Assembly: GCA_002633025.1 (NCBI GenBank)
Contig: NMRB01001463.1
Span: 9,546 to 73,545, forward strand
From: Notospermus geniculatus
Lineage: Eukaryota; Nemertea; Pilidiophora; Heteronemertea; Lineidae
Reading direction: 5' to 3'
Length of the DNA: 64,000 bases
Part shown: piece after piece, positions 10,011 to 21,652 of the stretch
Layout: the number at the start of each line of letters is the position of its first letter
How positions within the stretch are numbered: the first letter of the stretch is position 1
Notes under the pieces: model-generated
Database searches by the model: none
Seen by the model: only the letters and a program-made list of their open reading frames with translations
What the model was told of the DNA's origin: nothing
Position numbers and translations under genes: made by a program

Positions 10011-10719
10011 CAAATTCCCATGCAATACCCCTCACCAATGCAGCATTCAAAACACTCTCACCAGCAGCAATTCTGAGGAATCCAAAGTCATCAATACAGC
10101 AGCAACCATTGAGCCTTGATTAATTAAAAGATAATTTAGTTTCATACTGAGAGAGAGGTGTGTATCTTCCAGCCAGGAAAGATCAAATAACACAGATGGA
10201 TGATAGGCGTTGGATCAGGGTTGTCATCTTGGGAGAATATACCATTCGGAAGTAGCAGCTATGATGGATGACATGTTTTCTTCTTCTTCTTCGGCATTCG
10301 CTCGGCCAGACCTCTCTAGATGTCCTGGGACTTCTATCGAGATCGGTAGCCCTGATGAGCGTATTATGCGTGCCACTACGGTTAGGTGCCAGATGGGTTT
10401 TCTGGCCTAGCGTCTCCGACTTCTGGCCAGGAGTCCACTACAAGCTACCCCTATCTGCTTCACCTGTGTGGGGTATTTTGCTTGCTCCTGCATAGACACA
10501 GGGTACAAGGACACTCTCAACTGGTGTCCCCTCAATCATACAGCCAAATCTGTTTCCACTGCTGTGTTTTTTGGTCTGACTTCCACCCTAAATGCTGGAA
10601 AACAGTCACTTCCACCTCATTTGGAAACATTCTCGACTTGGATACTATCAACTGCTATCCCCTCCATAAATGGCCAAATCTGATCCTATCACTGCATTTC
10701 TGGTACATTTTCCACTGAG
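10011..10719. other. non-coding stretch, nothing recognised
   Basis: No exon, RNA gene or bounded repeat could be supported. Overlapping open frames at 10210-10718 read through without any domain-like pattern. Confidence 0.4.
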
Positions 10720-11173
10720 CAAAAATAACCGATCTCGGACCGGTCCGAGATCGGATCGCCAAAAAAATAGCAAGTGTAAACGGGACAAGCGTGCCAGGTT
10801 CGGTTCCAAACCACCAGTTGGAGGTGATCTCGGACCAGTCCGAGATCGGATCGGTTCGATAAACTGCTGTGTAAACGGTAACCGATCTCGGCTCGGTTGC
10901 TAAATTGTGTTCTGCACATGCGCGAATTATGAATGACATCATTAGCGGGAATTTTTTAGTGATTTTCCATGGCGGCATCCATATTGTCGTTTGATTTTTC
11001 GTTTGATTTTCGTACCTCCGATCGACTGAACTGACTGGAGAGCTCGAGGGACCCGCCAACTGGCTCGGTTCCACTGTGCCAGTGTAAACGGGTCAGATCG
11101 CCAGATGACGAACCGTGCCGGGACCGGTCCGAGCACGGATCGCTTTTTCCGTGACCAGTGTAAACGGGGCTTA
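10720..11173. mobile_element. probable DNA element with GC-rich palindromes
   Basis: The block holds a perfect 26-bp palindrome at 10729-10754 (CCGATCTCGGACC and its complement), a near-copy at about 10828-10855, and several GTGTAAACGGG motifs (10772, 10871, 11081, 11158). It ends in CCAGTGTAAACGGGGCTT, a common right end of animal MITEs. The matching left end was not located, so the boundaries are uncertain. 10915-11010 in the middle is unlike the flanks. Confidence 0.5.
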
Positions 11174-11507
11174 AGGGAAAGATTAAAGGAAAAAGATGCT
11201 GGCATATAAAATTTTCTCATCCCTCGTGTCTAATTAAGTTTGTTTACAGCCATGACATGGCCGTGTCTGGCTTCCAGCAAGTAAAGATCAAAGGTAGGTT
11301 TACCCATTGATTACACTTTGATGATGCCTAACTCATGAATGTTTAAATCCATGGTTGCAATTGAGGTGGCTTGATGAACTAATAAGGAGTCATTAGGAGC
11401 AGGTAAACTGACACACTGTGTTTTTTTTGGACAATAACTTGGCTCCCAGACAACCAAAACCAGAATCCTCGACCCCCTTCTTCACATTTATGTGCACACT
11501 CCATACG

Positions 11508-11806
11508 ATTCATTTCCACGAGGCGCCCCGATAGCCAAGTGGTTCATTTCCACGAGGCGCCCCGATAGCAAGCGGCAGGCCCCGGGTTTGAATCCAGCCC
11601 GGGCCATATACGATTTCATTCCCGGCACTTCATGTCCATCAATGGACAGTAAGCCGTAGTGCCTTATAGCTTGTGCCTTTGCAAGGGCAAGTAAAAGACC
11701 CATCCCAAGTGAGGAACATGAGTAGCTTGAGATGGCCTCTTCCGTACTCACCAGGGCCAATAATGCCATGGCTTCAGCCCTGACGGAAAATATAAAATTC
11801 ATTTCC
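11508..11806 (+). repeat. SINE-A copy 2 with duplicated head and target duplication
   Basis: Target duplication ATTCATTTCC lies at 11508-11517 and 11797-11806. The head GAGGCGCCCCGATAG occurs twice: TTCATTTCCACGAGGCGCC starts at 11509 and again at 11543, 34 bp apart. The first head stops at AAGTGGTT; the second continues into the B box (GGTTTGAATCC, one base off consensus) and the full body. Tail features TTTGCAAGGGCAAGTAAAA and GGGCCAATAATGCC are intact. Confidence 0.88.
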
Positions 11807-12228
11807 CCTTTAAGAACCGCCGTGAGAATCGATAGGAAAGTGACTGTGGGAGGGGAAACCAAAACTGTTCATGCATTCATTCCACTGACGGAATACCGTT
11901 TGCAAACATAACAACCTTTTTTTCTAAATATTGATTGCAAGCCTGGAGTATTGCAATGACTCCACTTACGGCACCCTAAAGCAAAATGAACGGGTTGCTA
12001 ATGATTATAGTTGCCATGGTACAGGTTTATGGATGACCCGTCCTGCTAGCGTACAAATAAATGCACAAAGCAGCTTGATGTATTATTGTCCACATATAGG
12101 GTCCATTGAGCCAGTGATACATAAATTTTATAGTAATAGGCGATTGAGTGCTCGGGGAATAACCATGAACTAAAACTGCATTGCAAATAGCACTGTGCCC
12201 ACTCAGCTCATGACCTCAGCACGTTTGT
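11807..12228. other. non-coding stretch, nothing recognised
   Basis: No supported feature. The open frame at 11931-12173 has no recognisable motif. Confidence 0.4.
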
Positions 12229-12269
12229 GCTATTTGACCTACTTTATCTTGGAAAGTAGGTCAAATAGC
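12229..12269. promoter_or_regulatory. 17-bp perfect hairpin carrying AGGTCA half-sites
   Basis: Arms GCTATTTGACCTACTTT (12229-12245) and its complement (12253-12269) enclose a 7-base spacer. A third direct copy of GAAAGTAGGTCAAA follows at 12283. TAGGTCA is a nuclear-receptor half-site, so this could be a receptor site. It could equally be the end of a small foldback element. Function is inference. Confidence 0.3.
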
Positions 12270-12299
12270 AAGTTTAACCTTTGAAAGTAGGTCAAAAGA

Positions 12300-13243
12300 A
12301 AAACATGTGTACATTTTGATAGAGCAGCACTTCATGTACCTGCAGTAAGAATTGAGCATCCAAGCAAGTAGCCAATCAAATCACATTCAAACTGGACCTT
12401 GGCTAATATAACCACACATAAAAGATAAAATGCCACATGAGATATTTGAAGTTTCTAGGTCAGTTGAAAATTCCTCGTCACAGGTCATTTTCTTATTTGG
12501 TGCCCCATACGATTTTGTTGGCAACCCCAGCCCAGCCTCTATGAAGGAATACAACGTTCCCATACCAGCACTGGAAAAAATGCTAAGTGCTGTATCATGA
12601 AAAATGTTTGCACTCATCATGGAGACTGCCTTGGTACTCCAGAGTGGGTACTTGGAGAAGTAAATGCTGATGAGTACTGCACATTAACGCTAACATTGTT
12701 AGTAAATATTGAGTCTATTCCATGTGTTGGTATGCCAGTCCCAACGTCATAACCAGCCAAATTCCTAAGATGCTAAAATGGCAAGTTTGAATTGATGAAA
12801 TTTTGAATCGTGAGGTGTTTTTTTCATACACAGCCATCCCATCAGGTCACTGGGACATATTCTGTGATTAATATAGACCACGCTTTGATGAAAACTAAAT
12901 CGAAAATTGTACTATTTTAGTCACCGCTCAAGGTCATTCACTATTATAATTATCAGGATAGTTATCAAGTAAATTAGCAATGGAATTTATTATGAAATTG
13001 ACTGGTAATCAAGATTGACCGACTCGGCCTGTGTTTTCTGGCGACAGATCATCCGACGCTCGCCGACCCCATGTCGCAGCGAAGGGCTACAGTTGAGCAT
13101 TGACATTCTAATGACAATGACTGCCCAATCTTCATGTGACCGCCCAATCTTCATGTTTCCCCTATACTGATACACTGCAAGGCACTCCTTCGCTCCCAGT
13201 ATCCATGACCATCCCAAATGTATCTCCAAATCAGACTCCAGTT
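12300..13243. other. non-coding stretch, nothing recognised
   Basis: AT-rich sequence without a supported exon or repeat boundary. Confidence 0.4.
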
Positions 13244-13302
13244 TCCTCCATGGCCGGCGGGTTAAGCCCTACCATACAGTACTGCAAGGGGTTCAGTGCA
13301 CA
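13244..13302 (-). repeat. leader fragment of the 5S-derived SINE
   Basis: Read on the minus strand it runs TGAACCCCTTGCAGTACTG, then GGGCTTAACCCGCCGGCCA, then TGGAGGAAAC. The same 55-bp block lies directly upstream of the 5S-like heads at 15532-15675 and 59107-59255. Here the 5S-like part is missing, so the block may spread alone or this copy is broken. Confidence 0.65.
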
Positions 13303-13709
13303 GTTCTCGGTTTAGTTAAAGCTGGAAAACCATCGTCATCAATTTATATACATGTGTATGTATCATTCTTTCCAGTAAGGAACTCCAACCACATGACGAG
13401 AACCCATCGGCCAAATCAAATGATACCTGAATACAGAGAAGGCTTCACACCAAATTGACAGGCTTCACGTTCAATGAAGAAGTTTCGACTGTCATTTCCA
13501 TGGTTACCAGATGGCCTAATTTGGACAACACAATGAATGGATGATTTGGAGATCATTATCTGATTTGGAGATACATTTGGGATGGGCATGGATGCTGGGA
13601 GCAGAAGCTGATACAGAAGTGGGATCTCCCTTTCTGTCAAGATATGGGATGTCACAGCACTGGTTTCTGGAAGGCCTACACCTCAGAGGATATCATGAGA
13701 TGACAAATA
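13303..13709. other. non-coding stretch, nothing recognised
   Basis: No supported feature. TTTGGAGAT(C/A)ATT repeats locally at 13545-13570. Confidence 0.4.
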
Positions 13710-13884
13710 CAGTGCACCCTCGCTCTTAATACGAACCTCAATTTTACGAACTCCCGGATATTACAAACCCAACGTCTGGCTCCCAAAATTTCAGGACATG
13801 TATGTAAATCCTCGCTATTAACTCCACGTTAGTACGAACTTAACCCTTGGAACCCGAAGGGTTCGTAATAGCGAGCGAGGACTG
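13710..13884. mobile_element. pogo/Tigger-like MITE, family 3a
   Basis: The 175-bp element begins CAGTGCACCCTCGCT and ends AGCGAGCGAGGACTG, with inner inverted repeats around TACGAACC/GGTTCGTA. TA flanks both ends (13708-13709 and 13885-13886). CAGTG termini with a TA duplication are typical of the pogo branch of Tc1/mariner. Its length is almost the same as the second pogo-like element at 21793-21970. No transposase frame. Confidence 0.85.
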
Positions 13885-13886
13885 TA

Positions 13887-14317
13887 TATGAAATGTGAAA
13901 TAGACATGTACATGTACTTGAACTCTTGGGACATACCTGACATTTCGAGAGGAGAATATCACACGTTGTTGACACTAGGACAGAATACCCATACAGTACC
14001 TTACCTCTATACATATGATATAGATTGTGTAAATGGTACATTGACATTAGCCTCTGAAAGAGTTGTCATGGAACCGGCCGCTAGCGTTAGCCGCCAGCTA
14101 TGGGAACGCCCATTATATCTGGTACGTCTTGTATTAGCCAATTTATTAAATGCCGCAGGGTAGATGTTTATTCATCCGGCAGCTAGCGCTTCTTATAGCA
14201 GCATAATTCATTACATATCGTATATACGTATATAGCACCAAGATATTCAGGATTCAAGAAGTCTGCAAACTTTGAATTAAGAGCTGAATAGCATATCGCT
14301 CCACAGATAAGACTGAA
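13887..14317. other. non-coding stretch, nothing recognised
   Basis: No supported feature. The plus-strand open frame 13888-14163 has no domain pattern. Confidence 0.4.
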
Positions 14318-14475
14318 TCAACGTTGGAGTGGTGCAGTGGAAACATCTCCACCTGTCACCTCTGATGTCCCAGGTTCGATCCCCTTTCGGACACACTTTT
14401 CATGTGATAGAGAGGGTGACTCTCTTTGACAGCACAGTTTTCGCTGGCACTCTGGCTTCCACTACAGTTCAGCAG
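14318..14475 (+). repeat. SINE-C copy (tRNA-derived)
   Basis: The head GGAGTGGTGCAGTGGAAACA (A box) leads to the B box AGGTTCGATCCCC at 14372-14384. The family body CATGTGATAGAGAGGGTGAC, CTCTTTGACAGCACAG and TTTCGCTGGC follows. The same order of motifs is found at 22669, 56765 (minus), 62240 and 63582. Confidence 0.75.
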
Positions 14476-15531
14476 ATTTGTTGATGTCTGTAGATCTTAT
14501 AATGCCATTGGCACTCAGAGAATCAAACCACTCCCTCAGTGGTGTGACACCTTCAATGTGCTTCCCTTCAGGACCAACTTAAAGGTGTACATGTACAATG
14601 TCATGTTGGCTGGGCACCCTGAGCGACACCACACGGTGATTGTGACGACTCGCCCATTCTAGTGTTGGACGCGGAGACCAGGGTATAGAGAGTGAGGCTC
14701 GTGAGGCAAGGCAGAAGTGAAGGGGCATGAATGCTAGGACTCTACTGGTGTTGTTTCGACCCACCCTCACGACCCTTTTTTGGAGTGCGCCTTTGTCTCC
14801 TGGCACTTCTCATGCCAGATTTTTCCCCAATCTTCCCAATACTCGATGGAGGAGGAACAGGAGGCAAGTGGTGCCGCTTAGGGTTAGGTAACATCTACAG
14901 GTATCCTTTGGTCTTTCTTCAAAGGAAGGAACCAAAAGAATACATTGAACCTGTACGGTCCCAAATTTGGAAGTTTTCTTTGCACAAGACGAAACTAATC
15001 AAATTGATGACTTCTTCAGACTTGTTAATAAACCAGGAATGAAAACTTCGGCATACTTGGCGCTCATTTATCCTGATTGGAACATAACTTGCGGTACCAC
15101 TACAGGAAGTTGTTCACGAAATTAGTCTTTTTAAACGTGTTACTATCGGCAACAGAGTAATAATCGTCTGACCCTTCATCGTCATTAATCATTGTCGATT
15201 ACATGATGAGATGGTGAAAAATGCTGTCAATGACACTAACAATCAATTATGCAGTAGTTCAAATAAGGGTAGGTATGTCTATTGAGGTATATAGCAGCCC
15301 ATTGAGGCAATAGCCCAGGTGGGGTTCGCCTATTCCCCGTTCCAATTCATTAGTACATCAGGTTTTTGACTTCTGACTGTTACTACTCAACCAACTTCAG
15401 TGTTTTCCTCCACGTCCAAATTTTTGTAACAATTTTTCTGATGTCTTAATTTTCAGGAATGCACTTCACATCATTACCGTTATCCTTTCTGGCAAACTCA
15501 AACAGCAGCTTATTTGGTGTTTTGTACGCAT
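14476..15531. other. non-coding stretch, nothing recognised
   Basis: No exon or repeat could be supported. Short open frames at 14579-15042 show no conserved motif. Confidence 0.4.
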
Positions 15532-15675
15532 GCCGGTCACCCATCGATATAGTGATCACACTCAATGTTAAGTTCTAGCGCCGAGGCAAACGCACCAACC
15601 ACTAGGCAATAAAGGAAATCCTCCATGGCCGGCGGGTTAAGCCGTGCCATATTCGCAGTAGCTACAAGGGGTTCA
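15532..15675 (-). repeat. 5S-rRNA-derived SINE, with leader
   Basis: Read on the minus strand it starts with the leader TGAACCCCTTGTAGCTACTG and CCGGCCATGGAGGATTTCC. It continues CCTAGTGGTTGGTGCGTTTG and ends GTGATCACTATATCGATGGG plus TGACCGG. The last part matches the internal promoter region of animal 5S rRNA (GGATGGGTGACCG in 5S genes). This marks a 5S-derived SINE rather than a 5S gene. Other copies: 58875-58989 and 59107-59255. Confidence 0.7.
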
Positions 15676-16145
15676 TATGTCCCTTTCAGGCCTGTTTACA
15701 ATATATCCCAATTTGACGATTTTCAAACCCACATCCTCACAGACTTAAGCATCTGATATTCACAATTCAGCCTCTGCCATGACACTGCACGCTCCCTGAC
15801 AACGCAGACAGACGTGCAACCACCGTGCCACACCACTGGGCACTCCCCGAACAATGCAGAATGAAATGCAATCTCCTTTAGACTGCCAACACCCTTCTTT
15901 CCCGGAAAGATGCAAACAAGCAATAAAATCTCGATGGACAATTCTGTCCTTTCAAACAACATTAATCAGATTTGCTAGCTCATCGCTTCAGTAATCAAAT
16001 CAAGCCAGTCACTGAATCATCTTTCCCAAGAAATGGAATTGACTACAAAATTATCATCCGATAGAAAGTTCAAGAGTTGACTTGGTCTTGTCTTGAGAAT
16101 GAATCTTGAGGTTGTATCATCCTCAGAACAGATACAGAGCATTGT
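15676..16145. other. non-coding stretch, nothing recognised
   Basis: No supported feature. A minus-strand frame at 15723-15962 has no motif. Confidence 0.4.
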
Positions 16146-16432
16146 GGACAACTACAGCTGGTAACAGTAGGCCACAAGAGCACTGTGGACAGCTACAGCT
16201 CGTAAACAGTAGGCCACAAGAACAGTGGACAGCTACAGCTGGTAAAGAGCAGGCCACAAGAGCATTGTGGATGGCTACAGCTCGTAAACAGTCGGCCACA
16301 AGAGCACTGTGGACAGCTACAGCTGAACAGTAGGCCACAAGATGGACAGCTACAGTTGGTAAACAGTAGGCGACAAGAAAATCACGGCTAGCTACAGCTG
16401 GTAAACAGTAGGCCACAAGAGCACTGTGGACC
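16146..16432. repeat. minisatellite, about seven units of 33-43 bp
   Basis: The unit GGACAGCTACAGCTGGTAAA plus CAGTAGGCCACAAGAGCACTGT recurs with starts at 16146, 16187, 16227, 16269, 16311, 16344 and 16385. Units differ by small deletions (the fifth is 33 bp). A minus-strand open frame runs across the array only because the unit lacks stops in that frame; unit lengths are not multiples of three, so it is not coding. Confidence 0.9.
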
Positions 16433-17192
16433 ACTAGTTGACAACAATACCTCAGAAGAGTATTCAGTAGAATATAATCATGAAAGTAGGCAAAAAATTG
16501 CTAGTGGTAATGCTTTGTAACGCCGTTGTTAGCAAGCATATCTAGCCAACTATGGTCCACTCAGCAACACTTTGTACAGAGCTAATGTGGCAAACATGGA
16601 ACATTATCTGAAACTCTCGGTGATAATGAACAAGTCGCAAGAAATTTGGGTGCTGTTGTTGGTAAGAGAGTGTTCACAAATTTTGATGGATACAAATCAG
16701 CGTGGGGGTAGCCTGTTATGGAATATCAGCAATGTAACCTGATGAACAGAAAAATTCAACTTCACCATCAACAAAAACGTGACGTTTCCGTTACAGCATC
16801 TTCAGGGAAACCTCCGACCGTCTTTTCTTTGGAAATGTCTCCTTTCCATTGCAAAGAGAGGTTTATGTGTCTGCTATTGGATTTCCAGCTTATGACGTAT
16901 TTATCTTCTCCCGAGGCTCATCCGAGATCAATTCACTTCTTACAGCCCATGAATAAGGCTTTATATCATCCCACACGCAACAACACGCCTCCTGGTCCCC
17001 ACACCGAAAAAGTGTGTGGATGCATCTGCTTCAAACGGAGATTTATTGCAGCCATTTTCTGGGTTGCTATAGCAACTAGGACGTTCGGGTTGGATTAATG
17101 CGCAGAAGGTAAGAAAGTGACCAGAAAATATCTTCTGCTGTAATAAAATTAACGAAGACGACAAGCGCAGTTCAGTAAGTAAAATTGGATGC
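16433..17192. other. non-coding stretch, nothing recognised
   Basis: A plus-strand open frame at 16718-17098 (126 codons) has no domain pattern and no splice context. Nothing else is supported. Confidence 0.4.
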
Positions 17193-17290
17193 AAGTGCAA
17201 GGTGGTGTAGTGGTAAAAGGCACGCCAACCACCGTAGAGGATGTGGGTTCAATTTCTTGTAACATTTCCTTACAAGTCAGTGGATAGATG
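17193..17290 (+). repeat. tRNA-like SINE fragment
   Basis: The A-box-like AAGGTGGTGTAGTGGTAAAA and B-box-like GTGGGTTCAATTTC are 40 bp apart, as in tRNA promoters. There is no matching acceptor stem or anticodon stem, so a functional tRNA is unlikely. Confidence 0.45.
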
Positions 17291-18157
17291 ACGTTATACA
17301 AACTCTACCTCCAATGTACAGATATGATATGCATTGGCACCATGTCCACCGTAACAAGACAGGCAAGACGCAATTACCGGCCCCAAAATAAAACAACCAG
17401 CGACAGACTTGGTTACCAAGGCAACAGGCAGTTCTCCAAAACAGATGTCGTCTGCAAGAAAATCATGCTCCAGGAAAACACAAGGGGACGTGGAAGCGGA
17501 TTAGACGTCTGATTATGAAGAAATCGACATCGTACCACGATGAATGATATTGAGACATTACCGATAAAACCCCAGGCTGGAGACAAACAGAAAAGTTGTT
17601 TTTCAAACAAGAATGTCTGCCAATTAATGGGCGCTGATGTAGGCCAACTAATAAATTATATTTTTTTCCTTTTTGGGGGTCCGAGGTGCAGTACAAACAA
17701 TGACACTGTCACCTTTGAGTTCATAGAGTCAATTTGTCTTTTAACTTACTCGTCATGTGATGGAGTGAGAGAGTATAGGTCTCGCCGGGGACTGACCCTT
17801 TTGCCTTCACATTCACCCAAAACCTCGGGCAGAGAAAGGCGTTAAATTCTGCACTCTGATGGCGATTCATCCCAATCACCCAAGAGCTTATAGCATCAGC
17901 CCACAGTGAATTCATTGCTAACGCAATAAACAGTTGCTATGGTGATATGATACGGCCTCTCAGGAGTCATTACGGCGGGTTTAGCATTGTATCGGAGGTG
18001 ACGGGCTTTGGGTCAGAGATTAACCGGCTCAATTCTATCCGACGTTAACTCCTTTCTAACCATCCTTCATTGGTAGAGAGGGAGGACGCTATCCACTGCC
18101 TTCGCTACCAATCACCTTTCAAGGTACAGCTACTCCGCAAAGGGTATCCTCCCACTC
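17291..18157. other. non-coding stretch, nothing recognised
   Basis: No supported feature on either strand; short open frames only. Confidence 0.4.
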
Positions 18158-18160
18158 TTA

Positions 18161-18375
18161 AGCCTAGTTCATACTTCGATGCACGATCAAAATGTGGACG
18201 CCGACTTCGCGGAGTTGATTTGTAGTCCAGCGACGGCGATGCCTTATGAAGTGATTCAAGTAATTACAGCCTTGCGATCAGACGCCAACCAAATCACGGG
18301 ATGGGGTCAGCGTCCAACGCGAAATCGAGCAATTGGTCACCGACGATGGTCCCGTGTCGAACTATAAACTAGGCT
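18161..18375. mobile_element. PIF/Harbinger-like MITE, family 7, copy 1
   Basis: The 215-bp element begins AGCCTAGTTCATACTTCGAT and ends GTCGAACTATAAACTAGGCT. TTA flanks both ends (18158-18160, 18376-18378). Its core (GGACGCCGACTTCGCGGA, AGTCCAGCGACGGCGA, GGGGTCAGCGTC) is shared with 55284-55527. A TWA target duplication is the hallmark of PIF/Harbinger elements. Confidence 0.85.
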
Positions 18376-18484
18376 TTACTCAGTTTGCACCGCCATCTAC
18401 TTCCATCATCCCAATGCAATTATCTGTCAATCGAGGTGGACTAGCACATCTGGACAGCAGTCTTGTAGTGCCTGCAATACGACA

Positions 18485-18570
18485 AGGTGATACAATGCTG
18501 AGAACTGAACCCACGACCTCACAAACACAAGTTCCCCCACTGTATCACTCCGCCACTGCAATCCCCATAA
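18485..18570 (-). repeat. tRNA-like SINE fragment
   Basis: On the minus strand the A-box-like CAGTGGCGGAGTGATACAG and B-box-like GTGGGTTCAGTTCTC are spaced as in a tRNA promoter. The body could not be matched to the other SINEs in the window. Confidence 0.45.
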
Positions 18571-20749
18571 ACCCCATTCAGCATACAAAGAAAGATGGTG
18601 GCCTACACGTTCCCCATGACGTCGTGGCCGTTCATTTCCACACATCATATAACACTACCAAACAATTATTTCACTTAAACTTTTGTGCCCATGGCCCCCC
18701 TTGACCAGCTTAGCCCGCCAGCGGCCATTGAATGGTGTCAAGCATCTGGATGAGAACTGTTAGACCGCCATTTTTGTTGGAAAGATCTATACTAGGCTCT
18801 ACTCAAACAATCGCCAGAGTAAGCTGATAAAGAAGCCCTCACCACTGAAAGAAAAGAGTTGCACCTTAAGAAGCAGAAGCAAACAAAAAGACGCAAACGA
18901 AACAGAGCTCCAAGGAACGTACACCATTGCTAATATCTTAAAAGCCTTTCTATTGTTCTGAAGCAACACCTCCAGTCGTCTTCCAGTAACAAAGCAATCA
19001 CGACAAAACCGTATCACATGACCTGAGGGGATCACCGCGACGACAGAATGCCGTGAGGAATTGTGGGATACGTGAACGCGATCGCGGATCATCTTTGATC
19101 GTCGCCCACGATTGAGTCTTTGATATTCCACAAACAGTCATTGTAGCCGTCTTCAGTGTGCAGCTGATTGTGAAGCCCTTCATCTTGGAAGTGCATTTTT
19201 TGTCTTTGTACACCAATATATATGTCTTACGTCAGGTCGGCCTGGCTTCCATTGTTGGTTCAACATGCTGCAACCTTTGTCGTGCGCCCAAATGATGTGG
19301 TTTATGCTGCAGCAGTTGATTGTCTGCTAGGCCAGAGCTGGCGGTTAATCTCGGTTCAAAATATCAGCGTATTTGACAAGGAAACTTCCTTGGACACCCT
19401 CTGGACATCCTCAGAATCTCAGGTCATTTACGGTCGTACCATCCCTTGATGCGAGAGGGGAGCGGTTGTGGAGACTCTGGGTGCAAGGATGCCCTCTGGC
19501 GGGCAGAATTGGGACAACCTTGGTAGACCACACTTGAGGGTGTAACCAAACCCACTGTATCTTAACCATCAGCACCTTCCCATCTCAGCCTGATGATAAT
19601 AGAGTGATGAAGTTGAGATAAACTAGCCTGGTCAGGGCAGGGCCCCCAGCCATTGGTCGGTAGCTAGATCTGTGGATAAACACAAGGATCAGGTCAACGG
19701 ACAAGATGTGATGGGGATATCAGCATTTTTATCAAGAAATCTTTGCATGATTCAGGCGCTCTGGGTGTAAACATACAAGATCACCCAAGATAACATATTC
19801 CACCGGAGGAAGAGCTCTAACTTAGCAAGCAAGGGAAACCTTCGGTTTAACTAGTGGCCTAGTTGAGTTTTTACACTTCATGTCAATGGCTATGTAGCCA
19901 CTTGCAAGTCTTTCGATTCTGAACGTTGTCGAGGAGCCCTATGGTAGAGGCACTCACTGTTGTTCGTGTCGATCATGCCCAATACCCTGCCCCATGCAAA
20001 GTCCCTGTTCTGTTCATCAGATCAGTAATTCTCCTGGTCAGTGGACTTCCCATTAAACCAGTCCGTCTTCATCAACCAACTCGTCATCAGGTACAGCTTG
20101 CATAAACTCTCTACGCAGTTATGCAGCCGTTCGATTTACCCGGTCTTCACAACTGCTTCCCTTTGCAGAATTCGCCGCGTTTGGTGAACCGGTGGCACTG
20201 AGAGAATTGACCAATGAGAGCGCCAAGCAACCCCTTGCAGCAACTAGGCCCTAGAATGGCACAGAATCCTTCTTTGAATTACCAGTCAACCATTTCTAGC
20301 CCCTCTCTGATCCATATACCTGTCCTTTCCTCCTTCAATCACCAAGTATCCTCCGCTGTAATTACTCCATAAATATTTGGCTAAACGAAAGAAAAAATCA
20401 CATAGCTGGCCTACGAGCAATTATTCCCGATCAATAGGTTGGTATTAATGATCCCCATTCATTAGAGCTAACGGCCTGTTATTTTTCTCCTGATAATATT
20501 GACCTTTTATTGATGGCTTTGGCATTTTCCTGATGATGCTGTGAGTTGACGTACCGCATATATTTCCTTAATGTCCTCGAGAAGGTGTGAGTTTATGGAG
20601 CTGAATGTCTCTGAGGATAACAGCTAATGTCACAGAGAGGGCAAGCAGTCTGAGGCTACAGGTCAGGGACATCGTTCACAAGTTCTCAGGACTTGCAGGA
20701 GTTGGAATTGGTTCTCCTGAATGGTGCGAAGAAGGTGTTAGCCTTGGCT
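18571..20749. other. non-coding stretch, nothing recognised
   Basis: This 2.2-kb stretch has only short open frames without motif or splice context. No bounded repeat was found. Confidence 0.4.
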
Positions 20750-20945
20750 CTTCTGAATGAGTGCCCAGACAAGCCAGAAGATGGTGGAATCAGCTCTCTC
20801 CAGAATGGTGTCCACTCTCCTGAATGGGGGTCCTCAAGTTTTCAAATCGTCTGTCCGGAATGATGCCCAGAGCCAAGAAGACTGGATCAGCTCTCACCGA
20901 TGGCACCCAGACGACTGGATCAGCTCTCCTGGATGGTGCCCATAT
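20750..20945. repeat. degenerate tandem repeat
   Basis: Imperfect repeats of GATCAGCTCTC(C/A), TGAATG/GGATGGTGCC and CCCAGA(C/G) recur every 35-40 bp, clearest in GACTGGATCAGCTCTC at 20881 and at 20914. Unit boundaries are blurred. Confidence 0.55.
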
Positions 20946-21558
20946 GACAGAAGCGGTTATCCCAAATGAAAACACAAGGTGAGGTGGAGAAGCAAGACCA
21001 GAGATAATTCGAAGTATTCTCCAGGAAGCAGCAAGAGATGGAGGCAGAGATCAAACTTTGGAGGCTGCTGAACCTTGACTCTGAAGACGATGGTGATCGA
21101 CATATTCCCACCTTCTGTACGTTAGTCGTTTTATAGCAGCAGTAGTACACGAAGGCCCTTTACGCTAGAGATAGCCTACTGCAACAATTACGACACATCA
21201 CAACGAAAATCAAAGTAAAGGCCATTGTCTTTTGATCCATGACACCGTTAATCTCAAACAGCTTTATTTCGATACTGCCTCCCTTAGCTGACATCAAAAC
21301 CATCACTATTGTCAGCATCTCATACCGACACAATCGATAAGCTGTCAGCCTCCCATTTGTATGCATCTTTGGATGTCAATGGCTCTTATACATTTTCGGA
21401 TGAAATCCGATTCTGGCTCTCTGGGGTCCGTGTTTACAAGGAATGTGGTTTATGGTTCCGTATGCAGCTCGGGTCAGCTTATGGTAATGTTAGTCATGAA
21501 TATCATTCGTATCAAACAGGTGGGGCGAGACTGATGTGTTGAATGAGCAGTTGAGACG
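20946..21558. other. non-coding stretch, nothing recognised
   Basis: No supported feature. Confidence 0.4.
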
Positions 21559-21652
21559 ATTTTGGAAAATATCCTGGACTACATCAGACCATGTAGTCAG
21601 TGACCACTCTTCCCTTGTATCCAGCACCAAGGCACCGCTAGCCAGGGTTTTA

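Noticed and set aside
10655-11074. 139-codon minus-strand frame
   Set aside because: It lies in the palindrome-rich DNA element, overlaps open frames on the other strand, and has no motif.
16146-16432. Possible CRISPR array
   Set aside because: Units are contiguous without unique spacers and the context is an animal genome.
16123-16434. Minus-strand frame with repeating AVAVH-like peptides
   Set aside because: A by-product of the minisatellite; unit lengths of 33-43 bp are not multiples of three and no start, splice or domain context exists.
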